This document shows positions 1 through 7,612 of a DNA stretch of 57,093 nt, piece after piece; within the stretch, counting starts at the first letter, position 1; each line of letters starts with the position of its first letter. The position numbers were made by a program, and so were the translations under genes. Under the pieces are notes generated by a model, which saw only the letters and a program-made list of their open reading frames with translations, made no database searches and was not told where the DNA came from. Source of the DNA: Amycolatopsis tucumanensis (GTDB lineage Bacteria > Actinomycetota > Actinomycetes > Mycobacteriales > Pseudonocardiaceae); contig NZ_JAKGSD010000025.1 of the NCBI RefSeq assembly GCF_021654135.1, positions 63,482-120,574 on the forward strand. The letters run 5' to 3'.

Positions 1-67
1 GAGTTCCGAGCCGCGCGGCGGCGAGCGCACCAGCACGGCACGCGGCGATCACGACAGGGGTGGTCAC
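1..67 (-). CDS. Start of an unidentified gene, truncated by the window edge
   Basis: A GTG at 67-65 overlaps the stop codon of the upstream small frame (GTGA arrangement) and the frame stays open to the window edge, giving about 22 residues. The N-terminus, like TTPVVIAACRAG, recalls the first beta strand of thiolases (VIxAxRTP), and thiolase-like genes can follow adenylate-forming enzymes. However, the usual RTP is absent and the piece lies inside a tandem repeat. A repeat-derived frame is equally possible, so no function is assigned. Confidence 0.3.
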   Translation of the reverse strand, partial: MTTPVVIAACRAGALAAARLGT

Positions 68-140
68 GGCAACTCCACGGACAGAGTTCCGAGCCGCGCG
101 GCGGCGAGCGCACCAGCACGGCACGCGGCGATCACGACAG
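1..140. repeat. Two identical 57-bp direct repeats, 83-bp period, with diverged third copy
   Basis: Bases 1-57 recur exactly at 84-140, so the period is 83 bp. A diverged relative lies at about 281-370. Read on the minus strand, each unit carries the end of one reading frame (ending like ...ARLGTLSVELP), a stop/GTG overlap and the start of the next frame (like VVIAACRAG). The same order is found at the real junction downstream of the adenylate-forming gene (stop at 321-323), so the unit looks like a duplicated gene junction. The repeat is read directly; its origin is inference. Confidence 0.8.
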
Positions 141-324
141 ACAGGGTCATGCCAGTGGCTCCGTGGGCAAGGCCCCGCTCGCGACCCGCGGCGAGGGGCA
201 CGCCGGCGTGGCGCGCGGCAATTGGGCCGGGGGTGGTCCGGCAGCTGATTGTGAGCACGGCCCCGCCAACGACCCGCGCGGCAACGAGCACACCAGCACG
301 GCACGCGGCCATCAGAACAGTCAC
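64..324 (-). CDS. Small hypothetical ORF made of gene-junction repeats
   Basis: This 86-residue frame starts with a GTG that overlaps the stop of the adenylate-forming gene by 4 bp (GTGA), so it would be translationally coupled. It contains two related segments, one near the start (AACRAGVLVAAR) and one near the end (IAACRAGALAAARLGTLSVELP in part), separated by about 40 unrelated residues. I recognise no domain. It may be a decayed remnant of the start of a downstream gene that was copied by tandem duplication, and it may not encode a functional protein. Confidence 0.35.
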   Translation of the reverse strand: MTVLMAACRAGVLVAARVVGGAVLTISCRTTPGPIAARHAGVPLAAGRERGLAHGATGMTLSVVIAACRAGALAAARLGTLSVELP

Positions 325-1553
325 CTCAACGGCTCCACGGGCAGCGTCCCATCCGCCAGCCGCGCGGCGACCGACGCCCGGGCCGGCTTGCCGGACGGCG
401 TGCGGGGCAGCGATTCGACCATCAGCCACCGCCGCGGGCGGTTCGCGGGTGACAGCCGGTTCCGGGCGACCGCCCGCAGCTCGCGCAGCCGGGGCGAGCC
501 CTCCACCACCGCGGTCACCAGCTCGCCCAGGCGGGGGTGCGGGGTGCCGGTGACCAGCACGTCCACCACCCCGGGCGCGGTCCGCAGCACGGCCTCGACC
601 TCCTCGGCCGGCACGAGCCGTCCGCCGCTGGACACCGAGGCTCCCGATCGGCCCCGCACGATCAGCGCGCCGGACGCGTCGAACTCGACCAGGTCGCCCA
701 CCGTCGTCCAGTCGCCCGCCGCGCGCAAATCGCCGTCGTGGAGCTGTCCGGCGCAGGCCAACCGCGACCGCACCCACAGCACCCCGTCGCGCACGTCCAG
801 CTCCACCCCGGGCACCGGCCGCAGTCCCCCGCCGCCGCGCCGGATCGCGATCAGCGAGTGCTCCGCCGAGCCGTAGTACTCGATCAGCTCCGCCTCCGGC
901 AGCACCCGCGCGAAGCGGTCGCGCAGTTCATCGCCGACGTGCGCCCCGCCGCACACCACCGTCCGCAACGCGCACCGCCCGCCGCGCCGCTCCAGCACCG
1001 CGAGCAGCGCGGACAGCATCGCCGGCACCAGGTGCACGGTGGCGGCCTCCGTCCGGGCCGCGGCCTCGGCGTCCCAGCGCGGCAGGGTGACCACCGGCCG
1101 CCCGCACCACCGCGCGTGCAGCGCGCCGAACAGGAACAACGACGAGCTCAGCGGCCCCGGGATCAGCACCGGCCCGGGCAGCGGGCCGAGCGCGGCGAAG
1201 CTGCGCAGCCACGAATCACGGGTGCGCACCAGGACCTTCGGGCTGCCGCTGCTGCCCGAGGTCGTCGGCAGGTAGAAGAACGTCTCCCCATCACCCGCCT
1301 GCTCGACCGGTCCGGCAGGCGGCGGCGCCGGTGCGGCGACCACCAGGTCCGGGCGAGCGTCGGCGAGCACGGCGGCCCGCTCGGCCGGGGTCCAGGCCGG
1401 CTCGATCACCAGGGACGCGGCACCCAGCAGGTCCGCGCCGAGGAACCACGGGAGCACGTCGGGCACGTCGAGGGCGACCCGCGAGCCTTCGCCGATCCCG
1501 CGCCCGGCGAGCCACCGGGCCGCGCCGTACGCCCGGCCGTCCGGGTCCATCAC
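321..1553 (-). CDS. Class I adenylate-forming enzyme (AMP-dependent acyl-CoA synthetase/ligase)
   Basis: This 410-residue protein should activate a carboxylic acid as its acyl-adenylate and pass it to CoA or another thiol; the substrate is unknown. Visible core motifs are the P-loop TSGSSGSPK, YGSAEH (the YGxTE motif), the hinge GDLVEFD..G.LIVRGRSG and the C-terminal catalytic lysine in PRTPSGKPAR. It is shorter than the usual 500-550 residues, mainly in the N-terminal part. The GTG start at 1553 overlaps the bioY stop by 4 bp (ATG at 1550 is an alternative), so the two are co-translated. Being next to a biotin transporter suggests a fatty acid or biotin-precursor substrate, but that is inference. 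Confidence 0.85.
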   Translation of the reverse strand: MMDPDGRAYGAARWLAGRGIGEGSRVALDVPDVLPWFLGADLLGAASLVIEPAWTPAERAAVLADARPDLVVAAPAPPPAGPVEQAGDGETFFYLPTTSGSSGSPKVLVRTRDSWLRSFAALGPLPGPVLIPGPLSSSLFLFGALHARWCGRPVVTLPRWDAEAAARTEAATVHLVPAMLSALLAVLERRGGRCALRTVVCGGAHVGDELRDRFARVLPEAELIEYYGSAEHSLIAIRRGGGGLRPVPGVELDVRDGVLWVRSRLACAGQLHDGDLRAAGDWTTVGDLVEFDASGALIVRGRSGASVSSGGRLVPAEEVEAVLRTAPGVVDVLVTGTPHPRLGELVTAVVEGSPRLRELRAVARNRLSPANRPRRWLMVESLPRTPSGKPARASVAARLADGTLPVEPLR

Positions 1554-2119
1554 TCGCTCCGCGACGCCGATCCCACGAGCTTGCCGGGCAGCGCGCGGTG
1601 CACGACGGCGCCGATCAGGGCGACCGCGACGACCTTGGCCGCGTCGCCGGGCAGGAACACCAGCGACTGCACGGCGGCGGCGCCCAGGTCGCCGGTGTAG
1701 ATGCCGAGGTAGGTGATGCCGAAGACGTAGTCGATGACCACACCGGCCGCGGCGGCGAGCAGCAGCACCGGCACGTTGGGGCGCTTCAGCCGCGCCACGA
1801 TCAGGCCCACCACCAGCGCCGAGAAGATCCAGCCGATCAGGAACCCGCCGCTGGGCCCGATGAACGGCGCGATCCCGCCGCGGCCGCCGGACAGCAGCGG
1901 CAGGCCGATCGCGGTGAGCGCCAGGAACAACACGACCGACGCGGTGCCGCGGCGCGCCCCCAGCACGCAGCCGGCCAGCAGCGGGCCGGCGTTCTGGAGC
2001 ACGATCGGCACGCCGGAGCCGCCGACGTAAAGGCCGGGGAAGAGCCCGAGCACGGCGATGAACGCGGCGAAGACGACGGTGCGGGCGAGGTCACCTGCGG
2101 GAAGGGCGGGGCGGGACAC
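1550..2119 (-). CDS. bioY: Biotin transporter substrate-binding subunit BioY
   Basis: This 189-residue integral membrane protein is the S component of an ECF-type biotin importer. It has about six hydrophobic segments and the BioY signature around residues 78-100 (GGRGGIAPFIGPSGGFLIGW in essence), the glycine-rich loop of the biotin-binding site. No EcfA/EcfT genes lie nearby, so it either uses a shared energising module elsewhere or acts alone, as some BioY proteins are reported to do. The gene starts with GTG and probably has no leader. It is followed directly, with a 4-bp overlap, by the adenylate-forming gene. Confidence 0.93.
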   Translation of the reverse strand: MSRPALPAGDLARTVVFAAFIAVLGLFPGLYVGGSGVPIVLQNAGPLLAGCVLGARRGTASVVLFLALTAIGLPLLSGGRGGIAPFIGPSGGFLIGWIFSALVVGLIVARLKRPNVPVLLLAAAAGVVIDYVFGITYLGIYTGDLGAAAVQSLVFLPGDAAKVVAVALIGAVVHRALPGKLVGSASRSE

Positions 2120-2125
2120 GCGGGA

Positions 2126-2131
2126 ACGGTA
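2126..2131 (-). promoter_or_regulatory. Candidate -10 box for a leaderless bioY transcript
   Basis: On the minus strand TACCGT fits the actinobacterial TAnnnT -10 pattern and lies exactly 6 nt before the GTG start of bioY, the spacing typical of leaderless transcripts. There is no clear Shine-Dalgarno sequence in front of the GTG and no convincing -35 box. This is a pattern-based inference. Confidence 0.4.
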
Positions 2132-2170
2132 ACCCGTGCCCCGCCGCGGCGGGAAAGACGCAGGTCACAT

Positions 2171-3340
2171 TCAGCTGTGATCCATGCGGTGGAACACGAT
2201 CTCCCGCACGAACAACAGCACCGCGGCGGCCACCGGGATGGCGACCAGCGCGCCGACGATGCCGAGCAGCACCCCGCCCAGCACCACCGCGACGACCGTG
2301 ACCAGCGCGGGCACGTCGACGAACCGGCCGATGATCTTCGGGGTCAGCAGGTAGTCCTCGACGAACCGGTAGACGATGAAGAACCCGACGGTGGCCAGGC
2401 ACACCGGCCAGGACACGGTCAGCGCGGCCAGGCTCACCACGACCCCGGCGATGATCGCGCCGATCACCGGGATCAGGTCGAGCACCGCGAGCAGCAGCGC
2501 CAGCAGCACCGGGTACGGGATGCCGAAGATCGTGAACCAGATGAACCCCAGCACCCCGGCGATGATCGAGATGACCACGTTGCCCAGCACGTAGGAGCCG
2601 ACCTTGGCGAAGATCTCGTCGCCGATGAGGATCGCGCGCGGACGCCGGGTGTGCGGGACGAAGCGGTAGATCGTGGCGCGCAGCCGCGGGAAGTCGGCGA
2701 GGAAGTAGATCGTCAGGACCAGCACGATCAGCGTGTCGGTGAGCGTGCCCAGCACCGCGCGGCCGCTGCCGAGCAGCCCGTTGACCAGGGCCGGGTTCGG
2801 GTCGCTGAACGTGCTCTGCAGTCGTTGCTGCAGGTCGAACCGCGCGCTGACCTGGCCGAGCCACGAGCTGCGGTCGCCCAGCCGCGCCAGGTACTCCGGC
2901 GCCTGGTCGATGAACCGCACGGCCTGGTCGACCAGCGGCGGGATGAGCGCGGCGAAGAACCCGGCGGCCAGGCCCAGCCCGCCGACCACGATCACCGTGA
3001 CCGCGAGCGCCCGCGGCAGGCCGCGCCGGACCAGCCAGGACGCGAGCGGTTCCAGGCCGATCGCGGCGAACAGGGCCACACCGATGAGCACGAGCGTGCC
3101 GCTGGCGATGAACAGGAACCAGACGGCGCCCGCCGTGACGGCCGCCCCGGCCGCCGCGGCCATACCCATGAAGAACGGCGAGCGCTTGTTCATCGGTTTG
3201 CCGGGCGGGCCCAGCGGGCGGTCCTCGCTGCTGATGCGCTCGGCCACGGCTTCGGCGTCGGCGACCGGGCCGGTGATGGCGTCACGAGGCTGGCCGACCA
3301 GTTCGTCTGGCCCCTCCGCATCCGCAGGTGACGCCGCCAC
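2171..3340 (-). CDS. AI-2E family transporter (PerM/UPF0118-like membrane protein)
   Basis: About 389 residues with seven to eight predicted membrane segments. The first pair of helices is close to residues 55-110. A soluble stretch with amphipathic helices (DQAPEYLARLGD...) follows, then a C-terminal helical bundle with the family's conserved DLIPVIGAIIAG and a late D-Y-L-L-TPKIIGR segment. The family exports or moves varied small solutes, and the substrate cannot be deduced. The start is uncertain: GTG at 3340 gives the basic/acidic N-terminal tail (...EDRPLGPPGKPMNKRSPFF) that I recall in actinobacterial relatives, while ATG at 3193 would remove it. It is transcribed divergently from the GntR gene. 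Confidence 0.88.
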   Translation of the reverse strand: MAASPADAEGPDELVGQPRDAITGPVADAEAVAERISSEDRPLGPPGKPMNKRSPFFMGMAAAAGAAVTAGAVWFLFIASGTLVLIGVALFAAIGLEPLASWLVRRGLPRALAVTVIVVGGLGLAAGFFAALIPPLVDQAVRFIDQAPEYLARLGDRSSWLGQVSARFDLQQRLQSTFSDPNPALVNGLLGSGRAVLGTLTDTLIVLVLTIYFLADFPRLRATIYRFVPHTRRPRAILIGDEIFAKVGSYVLGNVVISIIAGVLGFIWFTIFGIPYPVLLALLLAVLDLIPVIGAIIAGVVVSLAALTVSWPVCLATVGFFIVYRFVEDYLLTPKIIGRFVDVPALVTVVAVVLGGVLLGIVGALVAIPVAAAVLLFVREIVFHRMDHS

Positions 3341-3396
3341 GCTGGGCGAGTAACCCGGGACGGGGGTGGTGAAACAGGGCTGGCTTCGACGGGCAT

Positions 3397-3413
3397 TGAC
3401 ATCTAACATGTCA
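3397..3413. promoter_or_regulatory. 17-bp inverted repeat at the GntR gene start (candidate operator)
   Basis: TGACAT-CTAAC-ATGTCA is a perfect palindrome with 6-bp arms and a 5-bp spacer. It covers the ATG at 3408 and a TAACAT (-10-like, 3404-3409) that lies 7 nt before an in-frame GTG at 3417. If transcription starts at that GTG, the palindrome sits on the -10 box, which is what autoregulation by the encoded GntR protein would need. The palindrome is read directly; its binder is inferred. Confidence 0.55.
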
Positions 3414-4049
3414 GTTGTGGAACGAGTGCGGCGGACGTTGCTGCGGGAAACCGCGCACCAGGTCATCCGGGACGCGATCGTGCGTGGCGATCTCGCGCCG
3501 GGCAGCGTGGTGCGCGACGCCGACCTGGCCGAGGAGCTGGGCCTGTCCCGGGCGCCGGTGCGTGACGCGCTGGCCCGGCTGGCCGACGAGGGCCTGATCG
3601 AGACCAAGCCGCAGAGCCACACGCGGGTCACGCCCCTGCTGTCACGGGACGTCCGCGACGCGGCGGCGGTGGTGCGGGCGATGCACGAGCTGGCCGCGCG
3701 CACGGCGGTCCCGCGGCTGAGCGACGCGGACTGCGACGCGATGGCGGCGGCCAACGACCGCTTCGCCGCCGCGGCCCGCGCCGGGGACGTCGACGGGGCC
3801 CTGCGCGCGGACGACGAACTGCACGACGTGCTGGTCCGCGCCGGCGGCAACCGGGCCGTCGCCGCGACGATCGACCGCTACACGCCGCTGATCCGCCGCC
3901 TGGAGCGAATCCGGTTCGGCGAAGGCGCCGGGCACCAGTCCGCGGAGCTGCACGAGCGGCTCATCGAGGCCTGCCGCGCCCGCGACGCCGCCACGGTCAC
4001 CGCGGTGACCACCGAGATCTGGCGGGAACTGGAGGACCTCGCCGACTGA
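3408..4049 (+). CDS. GntR family regulator, FadR/FCD subfamily (probable acdS regulator)
   Basis: A 213-residue regulator. The winged HTH occupies about residues 10-75 (VIRDAIVRGDLAPGSVV..ADLAEELGLSRAPVRDALARLADEGLIE is the classic GntR pattern, quoted in part), followed by an all-helical FCD effector domain to the end. The palindrome at 3397-3413 overlaps its start, so autoregulation is likely. The start is either ATG 3408 or a leaderless GTG 3417. acdS follows 123 bp downstream in the same direction. GntR genes beside acdS are known in actinobacteria, so it probably senses ACC or a related amino acid. Confidence 0.9.
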   Translation: MSVVERVRRTLLRETAHQVIRDAIVRGDLAPGSVVRDADLAEELGLSRAPVRDALARLADEGLIETKPQSHTRVTPLLSRDVRDAAAVVRAMHELAARTAVPRLSDADCDAMAAANDRFAAAARAGDVDGALRADDELHDVLVRAGGNRAVAATIDRYTPLIRRLERIRFGEGAGHQSAELHERLIEACRARDAATVTAVTTEIWRELEDLAD

Positions 4050-4172
4050 CCACCCGGCCGACGGCGCGAGCGCCGAGCATCCCCGAACACGGCAAGAACC
4101 GCACTCCCCGCCGCCCGGAGCCATCCGCGAGCCCGCTCGGCACCGCCGACGCCAACCCTGATTGGAGCCCCC

Positions 4173-5177
4173 ATGTCCCTGGACGACTTCGAGCGCTATC
4201 CGCTGCTCTTCGGCCCCTCGCCGGTGCACCGGCTGGACCGGCTGACCGCCCACCTCGGCGGGGCCGAGGTGTGGGCGAAGCGCGAGGACTGCAACTCCGG
4301 CATCGCGTTCGGCGGGAACAAGACCCGCAAGCTGGAGTACCTCGTCGCGGACGCGATCGCCCAGGGGTGCGACACCCTCGTGTCCATCGGCGGCGTCCAG
4401 TCCAACCACACCCGCCAGGTCGCGGCCGTCGCGGCGCGGGCCGGGCTCAAGTGCGTGCTGGTGCAGGAGAGCTGGGTCGACTGGCCGGACGCCGTCTACG
4501 ACAAGGTCGGCAACATCCTGATCAGCCGACTGGCCGGCGCCGAAGTGCGGCTGGTCAAGGCGGGCTTCGGCATCGGGTTCAAGGAGAGCTGGGAGCAGGC
4601 CCTCGACGAGATCCGCGAGCGCGGCGGCAAGCCGTACGCGATCCCGGCCGGCGCGTCCGACCACCGCCTGGGCGGGCTCGGCTTCGCCCGGTGGGCCGCC
4701 GAGGTCGCCGAGCAGGAGCGCGAGCTGGGCGTGCACTTCGACACGATCATCGTGTGCTCGGTCACCGGCTCCACGCAGGCCGGGATGATCGCCGGGTTCG
4801 CCGCGCTGGACGAGGACCGGCCGCGCCGCGTCCTCGGCATCGACGGCTCCGCCAAGCCGAAGGAGACCCGCGACCAGATCGCGCGCATCGCCCGGAACAC
4901 CGCGTCGCTGCTCGGCGTCGAGCGGGAGCTGGACGTCGAGCTGGACGAGCGCTACCACGCCGGCATCTACGGCATCCCCGACGAGCAGACCCTGGATGCG
5001 ATGAAGGTCGCCGCCCGCACCGAGGGCATGGTCACCGACCCGGTGTACGAGGGCAAGTCGATGGCCGGGCTGATCGACCTGGTGTCGCGCAAGGAGATCC
5101 CGGCCGGCTCGACCGTGCTGTACGCGCACCTCGGCGGCCAGCCCGCGCTCAACGGCTACAGCGCGCTGTTCAGCTGA
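4173..5177 (+). CDS. acdS: 1-aminocyclopropane-1-carboxylate (ACC) deaminase
   Basis: A PLP enzyme that opens the cyclopropane ring of ACC, the plant ethylene precursor, to give 2-oxobutyrate and ammonia. It matches the family over its whole length (334 residues; the Pseudomonas enzyme is about 338). Features are FERYPL at the N-terminus, the PLP lysine at K50 in AFGGNKTRKLEY, SIGGVQSNHTRQVAA and VCSVTGSTQAG. The Tyr-Glu pair in DPVYEGKS (Y292/E293) distinguishes true ACC deaminases from D-cysteine desulfhydrases. An ATTGGAGCC ribosome-binding site precedes ATG 4173. Together with the GntR gene it suggests a plant- or soil-associated lifestyle. Confidence 0.95.
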   Translation: MSLDDFERYPLLFGPSPVHRLDRLTAHLGGAEVWAKREDCNSGIAFGGNKTRKLEYLVADAIAQGCDTLVSIGGVQSNHTRQVAAVAARAGLKCVLVQESWVDWPDAVYDKVGNILISRLAGAEVRLVKAGFGIGFKESWEQALDEIRERGGKPYAIPAGASDHRLGGLGFARWAAEVAEQERELGVHFDTIIVCSVTGSTQAGMIAGFAALDEDRPRRVLGIDGSAKPKETRDQIARIARNTASLLGVERELDVELDERYHAGIYGIPDEQTLDAMKVAARTEGMVTDPVYEGKSMAGLIDLVSRKEIPAGSTVLYAHLGGQPALNGYSALFS

Positions 5178-5181
5178 CGGC

Positions 5182-5213
5182 GAGGGCGCCCGGCCACGCG
5201 GCCGGGCGCCCTC
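5182..5213. terminator. Perfect hairpin between convergent acdS and the minus-strand operon
   Basis: GAGGGCGCCCGGCC (5182-5195) pairs perfectly with 5200-5213 across a 4-nt loop. It lies 4 bp after the acdS stop and 3 bp from the last stop of the converging operon, so it probably terminates both. There is no U-tract, as is common for actinomycete terminators. Confidence 0.8.
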
Positions 5214-5216
5214 CCC

Positions 5217-6221
5217 TCACTTCTCGCTGCTGAAGGCGGCGTCGAAGGCCGCCGACGGCTTGTCCCACAGCAGGTTGCGGATGAAGCCGACCGCTTCCTC
5301 CGCCCCGCGCAGGCGGTCCATGCCGGCGTCCTCCCACTCCACCGAGATCGGCCCGCGGTAGCCGATCGCGTTGAGGGCGCGGAAGCACTCCTCCCACGGC
5401 ACGTCGCCGTGGCCGGTGGACACGAAGTCCCAGCCGCGGCGCGCGTCGGCCCACGCCAGGTGCGAACCGAGCCGCCCGTTGCGGCCGTCGAACCGCTTCT
5501 TCGTGTCCTTGCAGTCGACGTGGTAGATCCGGTCGGCGAAGTCCAGGATGAACCCGACCGGGTCCAGGTCCTGCCACACGAAGTGCGACGGGTCCCAGTT
5601 CAGCCCGAACGCCGCCCGGTTGCCCACGGCCTCCAGGGCGCGGCGAGTGGTCCAGTAGTCGTAGGCGATCTCCGACGGGTGCACCTCGTGCGCGAACCGC
5701 ACGCCGACCTCGTCGAACACGTCGAGGATCGGGTTCCAGCGGGCGGCGAAGTCGGCGTACCCGTCTTCGATGACCTCCTGCGACACCGGCGGGAACATCG
5801 CCACGTACTTCCAGATCTTCGACCCGGTGAAGCCGATGACGGTGTCCACGCCGAGCTTCGCCGCGGCGCGGGCGGTGTCGGCCATCTCCGCGGCGGCCCG
5901 CTGCCGCACGCCTTCGGGCTCGCCGTCGCCCCAGACGCGGGCGGGCAGGATGTTGCGGTGCCGCTCGTCGATCGGGTCGTCGCACACCGCCTGCCCGACC
6001 AGGTGGTTCGAGATCGCCCACACCTTGAGGCCGTAGGACTCCAGGATCTTGTGCCGACCCGCCACGTAGTCGTCCTCCGCGAGCGCGCGGTCGACCTCGA
6101 AGTGGTCGCCGCTGCACGCGATCTCCAGCCCGTCGTAGCCCCACTGCGACGCGAGCCGGCACACCTCCTCGAACGGCAGATCGGCCCACTGGCCGGTGAA
6201 CAACGTGACCGGACGGCTCAT
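5217..6221 (-). CDS. Sugar phosphate isomerase/epimerase, xylose-isomerase-like TIM barrel
   Basis: A 334-residue AP_endonuc_2/xylose-isomerase-type TIM barrel that probably isomerises or epimerises a sugar or cyclitol. It begins MSRPVTLFTGQWADLPFEE and shows the family's metal-site pattern: E in HEVHPSEIAYD, D and H in LNWDPSHF, H and D in YHVDCKD, and a final E in ISVEWED. The start ATG 6221 has an AAGGGAG ribosome-binding site and overlaps the upstream phosphatase stop by 4 bp (ATGA). It is the last gene of the operon and ends at the shared terminator. The substrate is not known; an inositol-derived sugar would fit the context. Confidence 0.88.
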   Translation of the reverse strand: MSRPVTLFTGQWADLPFEEVCRLASQWGYDGLEIACSGDHFEVDRALAEDDYVAGRHKILESYGLKVWAISNHLVGQAVCDDPIDERHRNILPARVWGDGEPEGVRQRAAAEMADTARAAAKLGVDTVIGFTGSKIWKYVAMFPPVSQEVIEDGYADFAARWNPILDVFDEVGVRFAHEVHPSEIAYDYWTTRRALEAVGNRAAFGLNWDPSHFVWQDLDPVGFILDFADRIYHVDCKDTKKRFDGRNGRLGSHLAWADARRGWDFVSTGHGDVPWEECFRALNAIGYRGPISVEWEDAGMDRLRGAEEAVGFIRNLLWDKPSAAFDAAFSSEK

Positions 6222-7612
6222 CGCCGGCTCCCTTCGCTCGCCTTCAGTCCTTGCACACTCAGCAGCAGGTCCCGGACGTCGGTGGCGGCCAGCCGCTCCC
6301 GCTCCGGCACACCCGCGTCCCCGCACAGCAGCACCGGCCCGTCGTCCGGCGAGTCCGGCAGCCGCCCGTGCGAGCCGCGCACCGGCGCCGGGTCCAGCGG
6401 CGTGGTCTTCATCGCGTACCGCAGGCCGGCCTTCTTGCGCACCAGGTTCAGCCCGGCCTTGGCCTTGGCCAGCGGGTCGGCCGGGTCGAAGAACAGCTCG
6501 GCCGGGTCGTACCCGGGCTTGCGGTGGATCTCCACGCCGCGTGCGAAGTCCGGCGCGCGGTCGTCGTCGAGCCAGTAGTAGTAGGTGAACCACGCGTCCG
6601 GCTCCGCGGTCACCACGAACTCGCCCGCCCGCGGGTGGTCGATGCCGTAGCGCGCCTGGGCCTGCCGGTCCAGCACTTCGTCCACACCGGACAGTCGCGT
6701 CAGCAGGTCCCGCACCCGCGGCAGGTCCGCCTCGTCGGCCACGTAGACGTGCGCGACCTGGTGGTCGGCGACGGCGAAGGCCCGCGAGGTCCACGGGTCG
6801 AGGTACTCCATGCCGTCCTGCGTGTAGACCTCCAGCAGGCCCTCGCGGCGCAGCAGCCGGTTGACGTCGACCGGCCGGTGCGCGTTGGTGATGCCGTACT
6901 CGCTCAGCGCCACGACCCCCACGCCGTCCGCCCTGGCCTGGTCGAGCAGCGGCGCGACGGACGCGTCCACCGCGCGGGCAGCCGCGATGGCCTGCGGCGA
7001 GTCCGGGCCGAACCGCTGCAGGTCGTAGTCCAGGTGCGGCAGGTACGCCAGCGTCAGGTCGGGCCGGTCCTCGCGCAGGATCGCCGAGGTGGCCCCGACG
7101 ATCCAGTCGGTGGACGCGATCGACGCGGTCGGGCCCCAGTACTGGAACAGCGGGAACTCGCCCAGCCGCGAGGTGAGCCGGTCGTGCAGCTGCGGCGGCC
7201 GGGTGTAGCAGTCCGGGGCCTTCTTGCCGTCGGCGTAGTAGATCGGCCGGGGCGTGACGGTGAAGTCGGTGGTCGCGCCCATCGCGTACCACCAGCACAC
7301 GTTGGCCGCGCGGTACCCGGGGTGCTCGGCCCGCGCGGTCTCCCACAGCTTCTCGCCCTCGACCAGCTTGTTGTGCTGGCGCCACAGGAAGACCTCGCCG
7401 AGCTCGCGGAAGTACCAGCCGTTGCCGACGATGCCGTGCTCGCTGGGCATCCGCCCGGTCAGGAACGTGGACTGGACGCTGCAGGTCACCGCGGGCAGCA
7501 CGGTGTCCAGCTGCGCCTGCCAGCCCTGCTGCCCCAGCTTCGCCACGTTCGGCATGTGCTTGAGCAGCCGCGGGGTCATCCCCACGACGTCGAGCACCAG
7601 GAGCGGTTTCAC
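6218..7612 (-). CDS. Alkaline phosphatase superfamily, nucleotide pyrophosphatase/phosphodiesterase-like (EboF-like)
   Basis: A 464-residue member of the type I phosphodiesterase/nucleotide pyrophosphatase family. The metal/nucleophile region is at the N-terminus: VLDVVG with its metal aspartate, then LPAVTCSVQSTFLTG with the presumed catalytic threonine, and PSEHGIVGN. Further metal ligands are likely in HLDYDLQRFGP, SEYGITNAHRPVD and the late GSHGRLPD. There is no signal peptide, so it should act in the cytoplasm. It would hydrolyse a phosphate ester or diester. EboF in published ebo clusters is of this family. GTG 7612 overlaps the eboE stop by 4 bp, and it overlaps the next gene by 4 bp. 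Confidence 0.87.
   Translation of the reverse strand: MKPLLVLDVVGMTPRLLKHMPNVAKLGQQGWQAQLDTVLPAVTCSVQSTFLTGRMPSEHGIVGNGWYFRELGEVFLWRQHNKLVEGEKLWETARAEHPGYRAANVCWWYAMGATTDFTVTPRPIYYADGKKAPDCYTRPPQLHDRLTSRLGEFPLFQYWGPTASIASTDWIVGATSAILREDRPDLTLAYLPHLDYDLQRFGPDSPQAIAAARAVDASVAPLLDQARADGVGVVALSEYGITNAHRPVDVNRLLRREGLLEVYTQDGMEYLDPWTSRAFAVADHQVAHVYVADEADLPRVRDLLTRLSGVDEVLDRQAQARYGIDHPRAGEFVVTAEPDAWFTYYYWLDDDRAPDFARGVEIHRKPGYDPAELFFDPADPLAKAKAGLNLVRKKAGLRYAMKTTPLDPAPVRGSHGRLPDSPDDGPVLLCGDAGVPERERLAATDVRDLLLSVQGLKASEGSRR

Noticed and set aside
2165..2180. TCACA-N6-TGTGA, a CRP-like inverted repeat
   Set aside because: The half-sites are in the reverse orientation to a CRP box and lie over the 3' end of the AI-2E gene; likely chance.
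1331..3331. A 666-codon plus-strand frame over the adenylate-forming, bioY and AI-2E genes
   Set aside because: Gln/His/Arg-rich shadow frame; the minus strand holds three genes with clear motifs.
4050..4172. A second GntR operator ahead of acdS
   Set aside because: No copy of the TGACAT...ATGTCA palindrome is present; acdS is probably read from the GntR promoter or an unseen one.
5217..7385. A single fused phosphatase-isomerase protein
   Set aside because: The open frame upstream of ATG 6221 is a shadow of the phosphatase gene, which is encoded in another frame with its own GTG start and stop overlap.
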